Origin: Zhengitettix transpicula
Taxonomy: Eukaryota; Arthropoda; Insecta; Orthoptera; Tetrigidae
Direction: 5' to 3'
DNA length: 64,000 bases
Assembly (NCBI GenBank): GCA_037074705.1
Contig: CM073590.1
Span: 92,868,947-92,932,946, forward strand
Numbering within the stretch: position 1 is the stretch's first letter; each line of letters opens with the position of its first letter. A program made the position numbers and the translations under genes. The notes beneath the pieces are model-generated. The model searched no databases. It was not told the origin of the DNA and saw nothing but the letters and a program-made list of their open reading frames with translations. This document shows, one piece after another, positions 22,338 through 35,254 of the stretch.

Positions 22338-25300
22338 AAATACTTTAATGAAAGTATCGATGATAACATGAGTTTGGCCCTACTTTCTGTTTTCTAAATA
22401 AATCGATATTATTTTTAATTTGAAGACATTGTATGATTAAAGCAAAAAATAAAACGATTTGCGTATTTTCTTATAATTTTGTAATTCTAATAATAATAAT
22501 AATAATAAATAGGCTTACCAAAATTTTGCATTGCTTTTCACCAGTTAATTACCTCGCTAATTCTCAACGTTCGCCGAAGTAGCTCCTATCACTAGTGTAA
22601 CGTGATACGTAAAGGGCTCGATATAGCTTAAAGTGTGTTTGGCTTCTTTGGTTGGAGTTGAGTACAAAGTGCTGCGGGTAATAATCGTGAAACAAGAGGA
22701 TCAGAGGCAATGCATCCGCTGAGATCGATAACCTCATATGCGAGGGACTCTTCAGGGACACTCAACAAATCGTCAAGATAAACGTAATATTATTTCTTTG
22801 AACTCCTTGATTTTAATTATCTAATTTGTATAGTGTAATAAACAAATTAAAATAATAATAAAAGCCCCACGTTGCGGTGTCTAATTATTGTAATAAATAA
22901 TTTAAAGAAAAGATTCCAAAAACCATAATAGTAAACTAACAATGCCACCACGATGTGGATTATAACTGAATTTTAAAAACTTTTAAAGATAAAACATTTA
23001 ATACAAATTTCTATTTAGTTTGAATTCTGTACATAAACTTTTAAATAATTATCAGGATTTTAATGAAATTTCTTTCGGGTCGTTCATTGGGCCTCTAATA
23101 GTTACAGTAATTTGCAATTATCACCAAATCAAATGAAAACCAAAATGTTACAAAACAATAATAATTAAATTTACAAGAAAATGTTAAGTAATAGATTAGT
23201 TTTTAAATATGTAGCCCATATGATTATGGTCTCTTCTGAGGATGTCCTTATTCTTTATAAATACGTCACCTACGCAAGTCAAACGTACATATGAATTGAA
23301 TAATATATATTGAATATTCCTGCAAATAAACTATTCAAATAATTTTATATACTTTGAAACTATTATCTCCCAAATATCTTTACCAAATTAATGATTCAAA
23401 GTGATCAATATGTTATGTAAGTTTTGTAAAAATAATTTGTTAACAGAAAAAAAATATTTAATTCATATACACGAAATCAGCTGATGGAAACGAAACTAAT
23501 GGTGACATATGAATATATGGAAACGAAGAAATAAACATCTGTAACTGGACCTAAAGTGCTAAATAATAAAAATTTTATTCTCCTGAAATTTTTGAAATCT
23601 ACAGTTCCTGTTGTAGCTAAATTTGATTTAAATATTCGTATAACTGATCACTGCACGATTTATCATCGTCATGGTTAAGTGTTGAATATTAGAGATTTTG
23701 AAGTAAATCTATGATTTCAAGCTCCTACAGTTATTGGTAAACGGAGCTTTAGGACGTTATCACGTTGTGGCGGCTTATTAAAAATAAGGCGAGATGTACA
23801 AAGTAATGCTGGGTGCCAGAGCAGTTTCCTCATTCCGCAGTCCGTCTTCCGAGATTATGGAACCTTTATCTGCCCTGACTTTGCTGCTTGTTACTTCTGA
23901 AACGAGTAAATCAAATTGTACTTCACTTTACTAACAAACAACACACTATAATTATGAATTTACTTTATTTAATAATTGAAATGGTGCTTGAACCGGGACC
24001 CACTGCTCGATTATAATTTTACATATCACTTTATTCGGCCATATAGCCAGGTATGAGAAAATTGTCCTAGTGGGGAGAAAACGAGGTCCAGGATAAAGAA
24101 ATGAAATTTTTCCTTCAGTCATGAGAACTGAAAGTAATGGGATATCAAGGTTGCAGAACTCCTGCAGATGTGAAATAACATCTCTTACAAATGTCGCCCA
24201 TGTCGCAGCCTCCAATCCACGGTCCCGGCTAGACGTAAGTATTGTCTGAAGACAGAATAATCTTGTGGCACCAGCCAGAATGTTCTACGTTTCTTCAGTC
24301 CTGCTCAGATGTTTTATTTTCTCCTATCAGATGACTCACAGCTCTCTCGACTCGTCTCCTTTTTGTCCTTATTGCCTCTTCTTTTACGTGGGACTGCAAA
24401 CTAGAAACCCCGGACGACATGTTACCTGAATTTCGTATTTTAAATTAACTTTTCCATCATGAATTCCATCCTCTTTCCTCAAGCGCAGATGAGCTTCCGG
24501 AAATTCTTAGCTGTGTCAAGAAAACACAAATCTTGCCGTTGTCATTAGTTAGAAACAATTTGTTTCCGTCATGTGTAGAAACCTGTACGTAGATTTTTCA
24601 TGAGAGCTTATCCGCCTAAATCTCTGAATAATTTCTTGTAATTAGAAATTCTAGTCCTACACATATCAATTAAATAATACGTGATATAACGTCAAAATGG
24701 AAACTTATATTTGAGACGGACAACGATCAAGCCTGAGTGAAAGTAACTTTACAATCAACAGTGAGAAATGAAATTACCAACTTAAAAGTTACAGTAGTTA
24801 AAAACTTTCATTGATTGAAGTCCAACAACAGAAGACAGCACTTGGACGAAATATTCGGTCCATTGCCGATCTCGTGCTGTTATTTTTCGGATAGTAAGAA
24901 ATACATGTTTTTACATCTCTGAACTCTTAGTGGATTAATTCTATCGATTCATAATTAGTGCATTAACATTAATGTTTACATTGCCTAATTCATATTATAA
25001 CAACTGCAGGTAGAGACGTTTCCTACGTTTCTGTAGTAAATGTCCTTCAGACCCAGAGAGTTTCTCCTTTAAGGTTCAGATTTTCACAGTCAACTCTTCT
25101 ATTTAAAGTGCTACTAATAGATTAGGAAATATTACTGACAAACCACAGCTAAGCATTATTTTAAGTTCTATTATGAACATTTACGAATCATAATAACAAC
25201 TATCCCTGAATTCATGCACCACGCTCATCTATAAGACATGTATTACATGATAACAGATTCAGGATCCCTTTATGTCTAGAATAGAAAGATGATATAACCA

Positions 25301-26005
25301 TTTTACTGACTTTCAGTTAACGATTTAGAAGTAGATAAACATCTCAGGGAATAATTGCGATGATTTTAATAAAAAAAAATTAATCAAATAGTTCCTCGAA
25401 AGTTGACAGATAGGCATCTTGAAGCAATGAAAAACTGCCTCTTTCTTTTGGATAGATGGACATACTGAAAACGAGTGAAACAGACGTGAATTATGAGGCA
25501 TCTCATACACACTGGCGGGCGAAATTATAAAGTTTTTTGTTACGAGAATAGAGTGTTTTTCTCTCTCGCCATGTGTCGACGTCTAATAGCTTTTTGAGAG
25601 GGTTAAAAGTAATAAAAGTTTTTCTCCATTCACGTTTTGATTTAAAATTCACTTTTATGAACCTGGAATTTATTTTCTTTTACCGATTAATTGTCGTTAC
25701 TAACATTCATGGCAAACCAGATATTGAATCCTTTAGTACTTCTAAAAGAAAATATTTTAATAAATTATGATATTACAAATTCCAAACATGGTTCGTATAA
25801 ATGCGGCAAAGCATATTTATGACTGAGTTTCTCTTGTGCTTTGAATTTTTACCAATAATATGGCTTCAATGTCAATTATACGTGACAGAAATATACGCCT
25901 TTGGTACATTTTAATATCCATTACGTTAATGTTACAGCCTAATGAGCCGTGCAGTGTATCGATATAAATGAAAAACTAATTTAATACTGGTGAATATAAC
26001 AAAAA
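22338..26005. other. No gene recognised
   Basis: AT-rich, with (AAT)n near 22490. The minus-strand frame at 23952-24215 is the longest here but shows no known domain. Confidence 0.45.
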
Positions 26006-26098
26006 ATGTAACATTCTGTTTCATTTATATCGTAAGATACTTATTCGTTTCTATGACGAATTGTATCTTATGATATAAATGAAAAACTATGTAACAAG
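26006..26098. repeat. 93-bp foldback
   Basis: The arms 26006-26047 and 26056-26098 pair through TTCATTTATATCGTAAGATA / TATCTTATGATATAAATGAA and CGAAT/ATTCG, with an 8-base loop. A third partial copy of one arm (CGATATAAATGAAAAACTAA) lies at about 25964. Confidence 0.75.
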
Positions 26099-26458
26099 TA
26101 AAATTAAAAAGTATCATTGATGAACGACTTATCAATGCTCGTACTAGAAATTGTATGTATATTGAATGTTTGCAGATGATTATGGTACACTATTCGGAAG
26201 CTACTGTATGTGGATGTATGACGATCCTGTAAATTGACGAATAAAGTTGACTGGAATTGGATTACCTTTAATATTGTTTATAAATTTGATTATGGAAAAG
26301 ATTAGGTTATGATAAATTTTTAACAATGGTTCCTGATTTAAAATTTGGACAGTAGTGTTTCAATCAGGAAAATTTGTATTCAACAATTTACTGGAGTTCC
26401 ATAAATAAATAAACATACAAGAAATACCGGTGAAACAATATTTAAATTATTGATAATT

Positions 26459-27300
26459 ATATTGTAGAGCTCACCAATGTGTAATGAAAGTTTTTTTAAA
26501 AATAATATTTGTATTGCCGGCGTAATATTAAGGCCATATCATTGTAAGTAACAGTCAGTGTGGCGCAAGAATGCGGAGTCCAGTCTCTATTGTTGTCGGC
26601 AGCGTGTTTAATACGCAGATCTTTGGCGAAACAGCAGTCTGGTTTTGGAGGTCAACCGATCATGGTCATAGTAAGTCGTCGCCGGGGCACGACCCGTTGA
26701 TGGTCATGGTAGTCTTGTTTTGTAGGCTGGCAGATGATAATCATAGAAAAATCTGTTCTCGCGACTAATCAAGTAGTGGTCGAGCAAAGGCTGTTCTCGC
26801 GAGTAACCAAGAAGTCGTGATGCTGAATAACGGCTGATAATATCGATAGTAAATAACATTTCAAGTAATGTCGGCTGGACGAAAGAAAGTTCTTCAACAA
26901 TTGTTCGAGAAGTGTGCGTGGTCAGTTGGCCAGAATTTAGCGAAGTGTATCAAAGTTGTGAACGGTGAATGGCCTGTTAAAATAAAGTTTATTTAAAAGA
27001 GAAATAGTGAAGTGCATAAGTAAAATTGTACAAGAGAAGCTATAATAAACTGATATGTAAAAAATCTTCTATTGTAAAATTTATATAAAAAATCTTTAAA
27101 TTTATATAGATTTCAGTGGTTTTCAGATTTATTTAGATTTTTTATATTAATTGTTATTGTAAATTTAATTTTAATTCTTTTCTAACTCTTTTGATTTTTG
27201 TATGATTTGATGATAATTGGAAATTTCTATAACTATTAGAGAACCAAATAAGCAACCCTAAAGAATAAAGAGTTTCATTAAAAGCTGTGGGAATTATTTC
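26459..27300 (+). repeat. Dispersed repeat family C, copy 1
   Basis: Uninterrupted homologue of the repeat at 51333-53200. The leader (26540-26980) is GC-richer than the surroundings and contains degenerate internal repeats, for example CTGTTCTCGCGA-TAA-CAAG twice at about 26751 and 26789, and GGTCATGGTAGT-like words around 26650-26715. The tail is AT-rich with repeated TTGTAAATTT words. No coding potential is convincing. Confidence 0.55.
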
Positions 27301-30300
27301 AAACATGTAAATAACCCAAATAAAATCGAAATTTGTATTAAATATTTTTTATCTTTAAAAAGTTATTATAATTCAGGTATCAATCCTATTAATTATCATT
27401 ACCATAAAATATGTTTTCCATTTTAATTGATGCCACACCCTGGCCTTACATTATTTTGAATATTACATTAATTTGTTTCAACGTGTAGTCTTTAATTATA
27501 TTTTCTTAAATATAATATTGTATACCACAATATATTGATAAAATATTGTTACTAAAAGTGTATAAATTGTAAATGTATTTACATGATATTTGACTGTGAA
27601 ATTTCCAACAGCTACTTAGAGAATAAAAATTAATAAAAAAGTTTGTAACCGAAAACATGCAACAAGAATTATACAAACGTTGTCTGTTATTTATTTAGCA
27701 TTTATTTTGTCTGTTATTTGGCTATTTACGTATGTAATTAGTAATAAATCTCCCTAGACATTAGTATTTCTTCCTTTTGAGTGATGCTGTTTAGTGGTCA
27801 TTCATACAATATTTGTGAAAAAATGAATTTATGAAATTATAATTAACCATTACCATACTGAAATGAACTGAAATTCAACTAAGACAACGATTCCGTAAAA
27901 TGTGAATTTTAAGTCTCTTCTGTATTTCAGTTTCTAGGAAATAAAGTTGTTTTACATGTGCATTTGTGACATATTTCATTCCGATACTCATTGGATATTC
28001 TGTGACGAGAACGATTGATCGACAAGAGCAGTGTGGCGGGCAAACTTTTTGAACTCCCTCATGAAATAAACAGTGGGTCGAGGCGTAATAACTGCTTGCT
28101 CTGGGATAAGTTTAGCAATTTGAACCTTGACGTTTTCCTTTCTCTTATGAAAATTGGTACAAGTTAGAACTGACCCTATGTTGATTACGCGGATCTCTCG
28201 AGACAAAAAAGCTAGATAGAAAAGTATCCGACTTATCAATCCATGCATCGTTATTGACATCACAAAAGAAATTCACGCCCATAACGTCATATAATTAAAC
28301 CAAGTTTTACAATCCAGCCATTGAAAGACAATTAGTAGAATATTTTGAAATGTTTAATTTTCTTGAGTACGACAGACGTTTTTAAAATTAAACCACTGAT
28401 AACAATTATATTAATCAGACTTATTTTTAAATGAATGCAAAAAATATTATAAAATGTAAAACATTATAATTTATCATATAATTTTTGTTGTTGATTTAAA
28501 ATTAAACGATACCCTTAAAAGTTATGAAAATAAGAGTAATTTCGGTCGCGCGATGTGTGCTGACCGCACTTGAGAAATTTATGGTGATATAAATTTGCAT
28601 TTAATAAACTGTAAGTAATCCTCTGTAAATTATATTTATAATTAATTATATTATAAATTATCACGCTTATAAGATATTCATTTCTTAAATTTTTTTTAGA
28701 AAATGAATTTAATTGAAATGTATACCTGTAGAAGTCTCAATAAGGGCTGAAACGTTAAATCAATAATCTATATGAAATAGCTGTAGTCTTAACTTTTTTA
28801 TTAAATTGATATTCTGATATTTGATAACGCATTAATTCTATCGTTTCTTAATTTATTCTTAATAATTTTCCAATATTGTTACAATAAGTTTAATAATTTT
28901 AATATTTGGGAACGTGATGTCAAAGAACTTGAAAGTATTTTAGACTGAAAAATATTGAACGTTAACCCTGAAAAAGAAAGAGTCACGAATTGACAAAAAA
29001 TACCTTGCCATAAAATGTTCGCGTTGAATTGTAATGTCATGACTCCTGGGTCGACCACCCATTTAACGTCGTTCAGGAAATGCATAAAGACGATGTCTTA
29101 TTAGTCAAGCCGGGAGACCGGTTTTTGTAAACACTACCTCTCAACTCGCAAAAGACGACGAATGCTTCAGCAATTTAGGTACGCGATGTTTGCTGAATAA
29201 GACAGGAAAAACTAAAACCTTGACGGAATATAAAATCTAGATTAGTCAACATTTCATTTTTCGATCGCTATATTGATTTGTTTTAAGACATTCATGGCTA
29301 TGGTAATGTTGACCGATGAAGTAAGTAATTCAGAACGTATGCATTTCGGAATCTTACTATCAAGATTTTGTGATATGAATTTCTTAATTATATTAATGAA
29401 GTATATTGAGTTGTAACTCAGTATTTTAAAATGACTGCGTTGAAGTTGTTTCTGATACTTACTTGATGATACGCACGATATCTGTTAATATATTCATACA
29501 TCACTTAATCTTTCCCCGTCCAAGTAAGAAACATAGTTTCGTAGAAACCATATTTTCAATTGTGATCAACAACGCGTTCGCTTGTGATTCAAACGGAGTG
29601 GCTTTTACAATCGCATATTCAACTTCAGGAATAGTAAAAATAACACGCGTAGCTTTGATTGAGATTAAGGAGCCGGACGAACTTGGAGAATGTTTTGTAG
29701 GACCAAGAAGGGCTAAATCAGTATCGTAGAATACGATATTCGACCAGTGTTGCTTGGTGCTAGTGGATGTCAGTTGTAATGCTTTTATGTGATAAAAACA
29801 ATCAACACAATCTTGAAATTGCTGTGGATCTTCTGTGCTTCCTTTAGTCTCGATGGATGATTAATGCTTTCATTGAGAACAACAATTTTGTTTCGGGTCT
29901 TACCTTTATACAAATGACTCATTACAATTTATTAAGGTCTTTAGGATGTTGGCGTCTTCCTTTGCATAGCAGCTGCGATTAAAATTGAAGTTACAGCTCG
30001 AATACCTGATCATATCTCGTTTATCACGTATAGAAAGATCAAAGCCAGAAATTTGATGTTAATATACATGATAAATTAATTAAGTTTTAATATTTTGCAT
30101 ATTCTCTTTGAGAAAAATGTAGACGAGACTCATATGGAGCACGTGAACTGCAGATAGCGATGCAGATCGAGAACTTTAATCTGATTCAATTGGGAGTCGT
30201 TTTGGCTGTCAGTGATTGAGAGCAGAGAACGTTCAGACGAACGTTGCCATATCGTCAATAATGAATGACTACAATGCCTTATAAAGGTCCATGGTAAAAT

Positions 30301-31704
30301 CGGCTCCCATCTGAAACGCACTAAAGTTGATAAAACCTTTAACAAAAGTCATGTAATATAAATTATGGGGGTGGGGAAGGTAGGTTTAATTTTCAATGAA
30401 AAATAAAATTTGATTGGTTTTAAAATTTAATTTGTTTTTAATTAAGGGTTAACAAAAAATACAAAAAAAATTCTTTTCAATTGTTTCTACGTAATTATAA
30501 TTTACTTACTCTTGAGTTAAAATTTTAGATAATTTACTTTAACCACATTCAATATTCAAATAAATCTCTAATACGTTAAGTGGGAAAACGTCAGGGCGAT
30601 TTTATGAGACTCTGAAAAGAAAAGTGGTCGTATGTGAGGGCATATAGGTGCGACAGAAATCTAAATTATTTACGTCGCCGACAGAACACACCTCTTCGAC
30701 TTATATAGTCGGCTTCCCCAGGCAGTTGGACGTGTTGGCTGACCGGAAAGTCTTCACAGGAAATCTTCCTCGTCGGCGTAAAAACTCTAAACATCGGCGA
30801 TATCTACCTTTCTTCATATTCTCCTCTTCCGTATGTCTGACCCTTTTTTCCTTCTCCAAGTTGTACATGCGAACTATACAGTCTTGAAAGAGGAATATTG
30901 CTTATTTCCTGAGCCACCTCAAACACGAATTTTGTCAGAATAAGGAGCCATTGAACTGGTTCATGAAGTTACTGCAAGTTAAAATTTTCTGGATGTGTGG
31001 GGACTTGAGAGAAAAACGAAATATAACCAGCGGGGGGGGGGGGGGGGAGGTAGAGAGAAAAGGCTGTGTCACGGCGACATAGAGAACGTGACGTGATACT
31101 GAGGACTAGGAGCCTGCTAAGTTCTGCACTGCATCTGCACTGTTTGACAGCCCTAAGTGACGATTTGTGATATTTATTAACTGTTTCATCCTATCTGGAC
31201 TTGGTCACTGATATACGCGAGATACTTATCCAATATTCTGCAAAAGCCTGTTCGACCATGAGAATGGTTTCCACTGCAGTACAGATCCAGTCGTTCCGAC
31301 AAATTTACGAGTGATCAGTAACCTCCCTCATTCATACGTCGACTTACAGCGGCTAACGAGTTATGAGGTGTTTAATAATTCACATGCTCTTATGAAAGTT
31401 CTCAACAAAAGCTAACGAGTAATAGTCAGAATAAAAGTATTTCTCGAATTTTATAATTCATGTCAAATTTATGTTTTTATTTCGTATTGTTTAAAAGCCG
31501 TCTTATGAATAAGCTATTTAATCAAGAACCAGAGAAGAAAATTATAAATGTTCTTTTTAACGTATTGATGCGTAATGTAAGAATGCATTGTAAAATACAT
31601 CCATTTTTTCAGCCTCATTTATTGAATAATCCAGGAGAGTAAGCAGAAAATTAATGCACACGTGCTTATGGAACGCGAATAAAAACAAATAGCAAGATCG
31701 GGCA
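27301..31704. other. No gene recognised
   Basis: Open frames at 27988-28263 and 29463-29729 have no recognisable family. The second region is open on both strands (29530-29740). The only clear features are simple repeats such as the poly-G at 31032. Confidence 0.45.
31032..31047 (+). repeat. 16-base poly-G run
   Basis: An uninterrupted G homopolymer in otherwise AT-rich sequence. A second, interrupted G-rich run is at about 43601-43626. Confidence 0.9.
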
Positions 31705-32398
31705 AAAAGTATTAAAGAACAATTCTTAAGCTTCAATAACATATATTTATTTTTCAACATAGTCACCATTAATTGAGAAGTGGAAGTATGGAGACATGTT
31801 TTAGTTCTTTAACAACGAGAGTTGAAAAAGTCACTATTACTGAGATGCATCGTCATTTAAAGGCAGTTTATGGTGACGATGCTGCTGATAGATCTAATGT
31901 AAATCGATAGGTAGTAAAAGTTCGTGATTGTGACACTGGAAAAGCCATAATTGTTGATGAAACACGCATCGGACGCCCGTTCACTGTCACAGACGATAAA
32001 CAACGCAAATTCGTTGACGAATCACTCAAAAGCATACAGCAAACCATATTGGAATATACAAGGAACGTGTTGGCTTCATTATTGAAAAATAATCATGCCT
32101 TATATCAACGCTCGTCCACAAACCTCGCGAGCAACTGCAGAGGCTGTGCGAAACCTGAAGTTTGAACCGACTCTACATCCTCATCATTCCCCCAATCTAT
32201 TCTTCTACTCAAGAGAGACCTCAAGGGTAATCATTACACCTCGGACAATGAGGTGAAGGCGGCTGTCAAGTCCTGTATTCGAGAATAATCCGAATAATTT
32301 TTCAGTGTTGGAATGAAAAACTTGTTACACATTGGGACTATGTTGAAAAATAAATGTATTATTTTCAAGATTAAGAATGGCACTTTAATGTACTTTTA
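31705..32398 (+). mobile_element. Mariner-like element, internally deleted, with long terminal inverted repeats
   Basis: Inverted repeats of about 55 bases occupy 31711-31764 and 32336-32389; GACTATGTTGAAAAATAAAT is shared exactly. Between them, one frame reads ITEMHRHLKAVYGDDAADRS and then GRPFTVTDDKQRKFVDESL, the mariner DNA-binding region. An in-frame TAG sits where Trp of the RRW motif is expected. The catalytic core is gone: the sequence jumps to HPHHSPN (family HPPYSPDLAP) and then RDLKGNHYTSDNEVKAAVKS, the transposase C-terminus. Length is about 700 bases against roughly 1.3 kb for an intact element. Confidence 0.75.
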
Positions 32399-32691
32399 TG
32401 ATCTTGCAATTTTTTTTCATTCGTGTTCTTCAAGCATGTGTTATTTCTAATGTTTATGTTGATGTTTCTACTGACCAGATTATTATGGCGGTATAAGGCC
32501 GAAAGTTCCGATTTTAAATAAATACTTTGCTTGGCAATATTGATTTTATTATTGCTTTACCTGAGGACCGAAAAGGGCTTACAATTACTGACAATGGTAG
32601 AACGGTCCAATTGAGAGGCTTCCTTTTGATATAATGCGCTTAAATTCAGTGAATTATAGATAGTTTTGTTTGGTACGTATAATTGTTATAT

Positions 32692-33262
32692 ATGAGGGTG
32701 AGTCAATAACTAATGCCTCCTATTTTTTTCTCTTTTATTTGTCAAGACTTAAATTCAATTTACACAGCCTAAACCCTTAACATTAATTATTAAATTTTGG
32801 ATTTTAAATATAGTCTCCGTCCATTTTTACAGTTTTTGTCCACCTTTTCACAACAATAATGTGTTCCACGGCGACAAAAAAGATGGTCTTGGCTCCTAAA
32901 CCTTCGACGCGTCATCAGCCATACGTGTTTGCCCTTCAGGGTCGTTACTGCGACGAATCCATCGTCTAACAGTGCTTGGCATCTACTGTTGCATCACTAC
33001 ACACATTTTTCAGCCTTTTATGATTGTGAATAGTCGTTTCATCTTCCGCTTTTAACAGTTCAATCACATAACGCTGTCTAATACGTACATCAATGTCAGC
33101 CATTTAGCAAGATGTTGCAGTGCTGCCACCGGTTGACTTAGGAAGCCGTTACTGTAGTGTATTGGAGAAAGAACGTTTGACGAATCTCGTCAAATTTTTC
33201 ACATAAGTAACTTGTTTAAGAAAGAAAAAATAGAGGCATTACTTATTTAACCACCCCGGTAT
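32692..33262 (-). mobile_element. Non-autonomous mariner derivative, copy 1
   Basis: The ends are imperfect inverted repeats: GAGGGTGAGTCAATAAC with TAATGCCTCCTA at the left, and the complement of CGGGGTGGTTAAATAAG with TAATGCCTC at the right. On the minus strand the interior starts MADIDVRIRQRYVIELLKAE and continues HNHKRLKNV, then after a frame change STVRRWIRRSNDPEGQTR, typical of a mariner N-terminus. It then jumps straight to KRWTKTVKMDGDY, the usual C-terminus, so the catalytic domain is deleted. It shares about 50 bases of left flank (32642-32691) with the copy at 40917. Confidence 0.68.
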
Positions 33263-33356
33263 TAAATATTTTAAAAATAAAATCTATATAATAAAAAAGG
33301 ATGTATGTTTATATGTATGTATTTACGATAATTTCTATAGAAATTTAAACGAGTGA

Positions 33357-33668
33357 AAAGATTGCAACAAAAATTGGTACACATATTCTTCAAAACACTA
33401 GAGAAGGTACTGTGGGGGGTGAGAAACCCCTACCATGAAGGTTGAAAGAATTGTAGTTGAAAATGTGATAATTTTGTGTTAAATTAATGCGCGCCAAGAG
33501 AGCATGACATCTCGCGTCAGAGAGACGATACAACGCGACGAGCTAAGAAAATATCTCCTTTCTCCGTAATGAAATAAATCAGAAATATTTTCATGGAATG
33601 AAAAGTTTAATTTTATCCAGTAATAATACATCGAATGATAATAAAAAACAATACGAAATACTTTACGA
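33357..33668. repeat. Dispersed repeat family F, copy 2
   Basis: Direct-orientation match to 258-580. It is preceded by ATAATAAAAAAGGATGTATG and further TATG words (33280-33345). That resembles the reverse complement of the tail of the CTAGCTGGG-headed elements, so F may be one end of that superfamily. Confidence 0.68.
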
Positions 33669-34343
33669 TCCTTTCGGAAAATGTAAGTTAATTTTCGTGC
33701 CATTTTCGTGACTTCAAATGGCGTCCATTTGTTTACATTGTGAATCTATCTAACAATTTCATCAATTTAAACTTTCGTAATGTCTGAAGACTGAGGAACG
33801 ATTACATCCTGCAATACTCAAGGAGGTATGTTTGTTGGGATTGATCCAATAAAATTCAATTGCGATTTTTAGTTGTTTTGTTTCTAACCTCATCTCCGTT
33901 TTCACTTGCTTGTGGAATCGTTAAAAAAATAACCTTGCTATTGTAAAGGCATTTGGTTCTATCTGATTGAGATACCTGCACCAGCCTGTTCAGTCGATAT
34001 ATCCTATGTTATAGGTTTGTTGGGGTTGACACACACGAAACAAAAACAATGTACCGTCAAACATCAATTTAAAGAATTTATTTTAACAATTTCACGCATT
34101 CACAAAAAAAAACACATAAGACTTAACTTTATTGGGGCGCCAATACAAACCTATAATCGCTTTTGGAAATAAGTGTGCGGCAGGCGCTGTTTCCAACCGC
34201 AACCATCAACACTATTAATCACAGTTCAAAAAATGCAATATTAGTGGTTTTTATTTTACCAGGTTGGCATTACCTGTGCTATGAAAATAATTGTTTGTAT
34301 CTGGCGGCCGAATGTTGGCAAAATCCGACAATAACCACATTAA

Positions 34344-34372
34344 CTAATAATAATAATAATAATAATAATAAA
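34344..34372 (+). repeat. (AAT)n microsatellite
   Basis: About nine AAT/TAA units in a row. A shorter run of the same kind is at about 22490-22507. Confidence 0.9.
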
Positions 34373-34476
34373 AATAAAACAAATAGTACGTCCAACTGAA
34401 TTCTTATTCAAAATCTGTTTTTTGTAAACTCGCGCTGGATAATGTTTTCACAGGACCACTTCACTTTATTAATAGA

Positions 34477-35253
34477 CTAGCTGGGTGCCCGGCGTTGCCC
34501 GAGATGTCATTTATCACTAACCCCCGATATGACTCCAATTTCGGCTGCTTTTGCGCAATTTTTATGTAACGCTACTCGAACCCTAATCATTATAATTAAC
34601 TCTGAAAAATATTTATTCAACGCAAATATCTACCGTGTTTGCATGTTCCAAAATTTGCACCCCGCTACCCCTGCATCTGAGGGGTAAATGCCCATTTGAA
34701 TGTCGTAACTAAACACAGTGACTTCCATAACCTTTGATTTGACTCCAATCTCGGTTGTATTCGCGTTATTTTACTGTATAGCATCTCCACCCCAAACCCG
34801 AAGGGTGTCCTTTTCACAGGGCGTAGGGGATGAAAATTGTATTCAGATAACATTGGTTGAAGCACTATCAATATCATAGACCCCTAAAAATATTTATCCG
34901 ACTCAAATACCGGCTGTTTTAGTACGTTTAAATATTTCCACCCCCGTTTCTGGGGGTGGAAGACGCGTCTCACCCCGACAGTGTTTGTTTCCTGGTCGCA
35001 AAGAACACGTGTACGAAATTTGGTGAAAATTTCTCGACTGGTGTAGATTTGTATTTTATTTAGAAAACGTTTGTATGGGAAATAGAAAAGGGCTGTTTTT
35101 AGGGTTTTCCCGGAAATTATTCTATTTTTTCTCGCCTTTTAAACCTTCCCTAGACCTCCACGAACATTTCAAGACTAAGATAAGATAAATCCGTTCAGCC
35201 GTTCTCGAGTTGTAGTGAGACTAACGAACAGCAATTCATTTTTATATATATAG
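34477..35253 (+). mobile_element. CTAGCTGGG-headed dispersed element, forward copy
   Basis: The head is CTAGCTGGGTGCCCGGCGTT followed by GCCCG. The body repeats CTCCAATCTCGGTTGTATTCG and CCACCCC-AAACCC. The tail is GTTCAGCCGTTCTCGAGTTG, then ACTAACGAACAGCAATTCAT and TATATATATAGAT. Such GTTCTCGAGTT...TATATATAGAT tails are common at the 3' ends of insect non-LTR/SINE-like repeats. I do not assign a named family. Confidence 0.6.
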
Positions 35254-35254
35254 A

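Noticed and set aside
23952..24215. 87-codon minus-strand frame as an exon of an unknown gene
   Set aside because: Reads like a plausible protein, but no known family and no neighbouring exons could be found by eye.
29463..29729. 88-codon open frame, also open on the opposite strand
   Set aside because: No domain, motif or splice context recognised on either strand.
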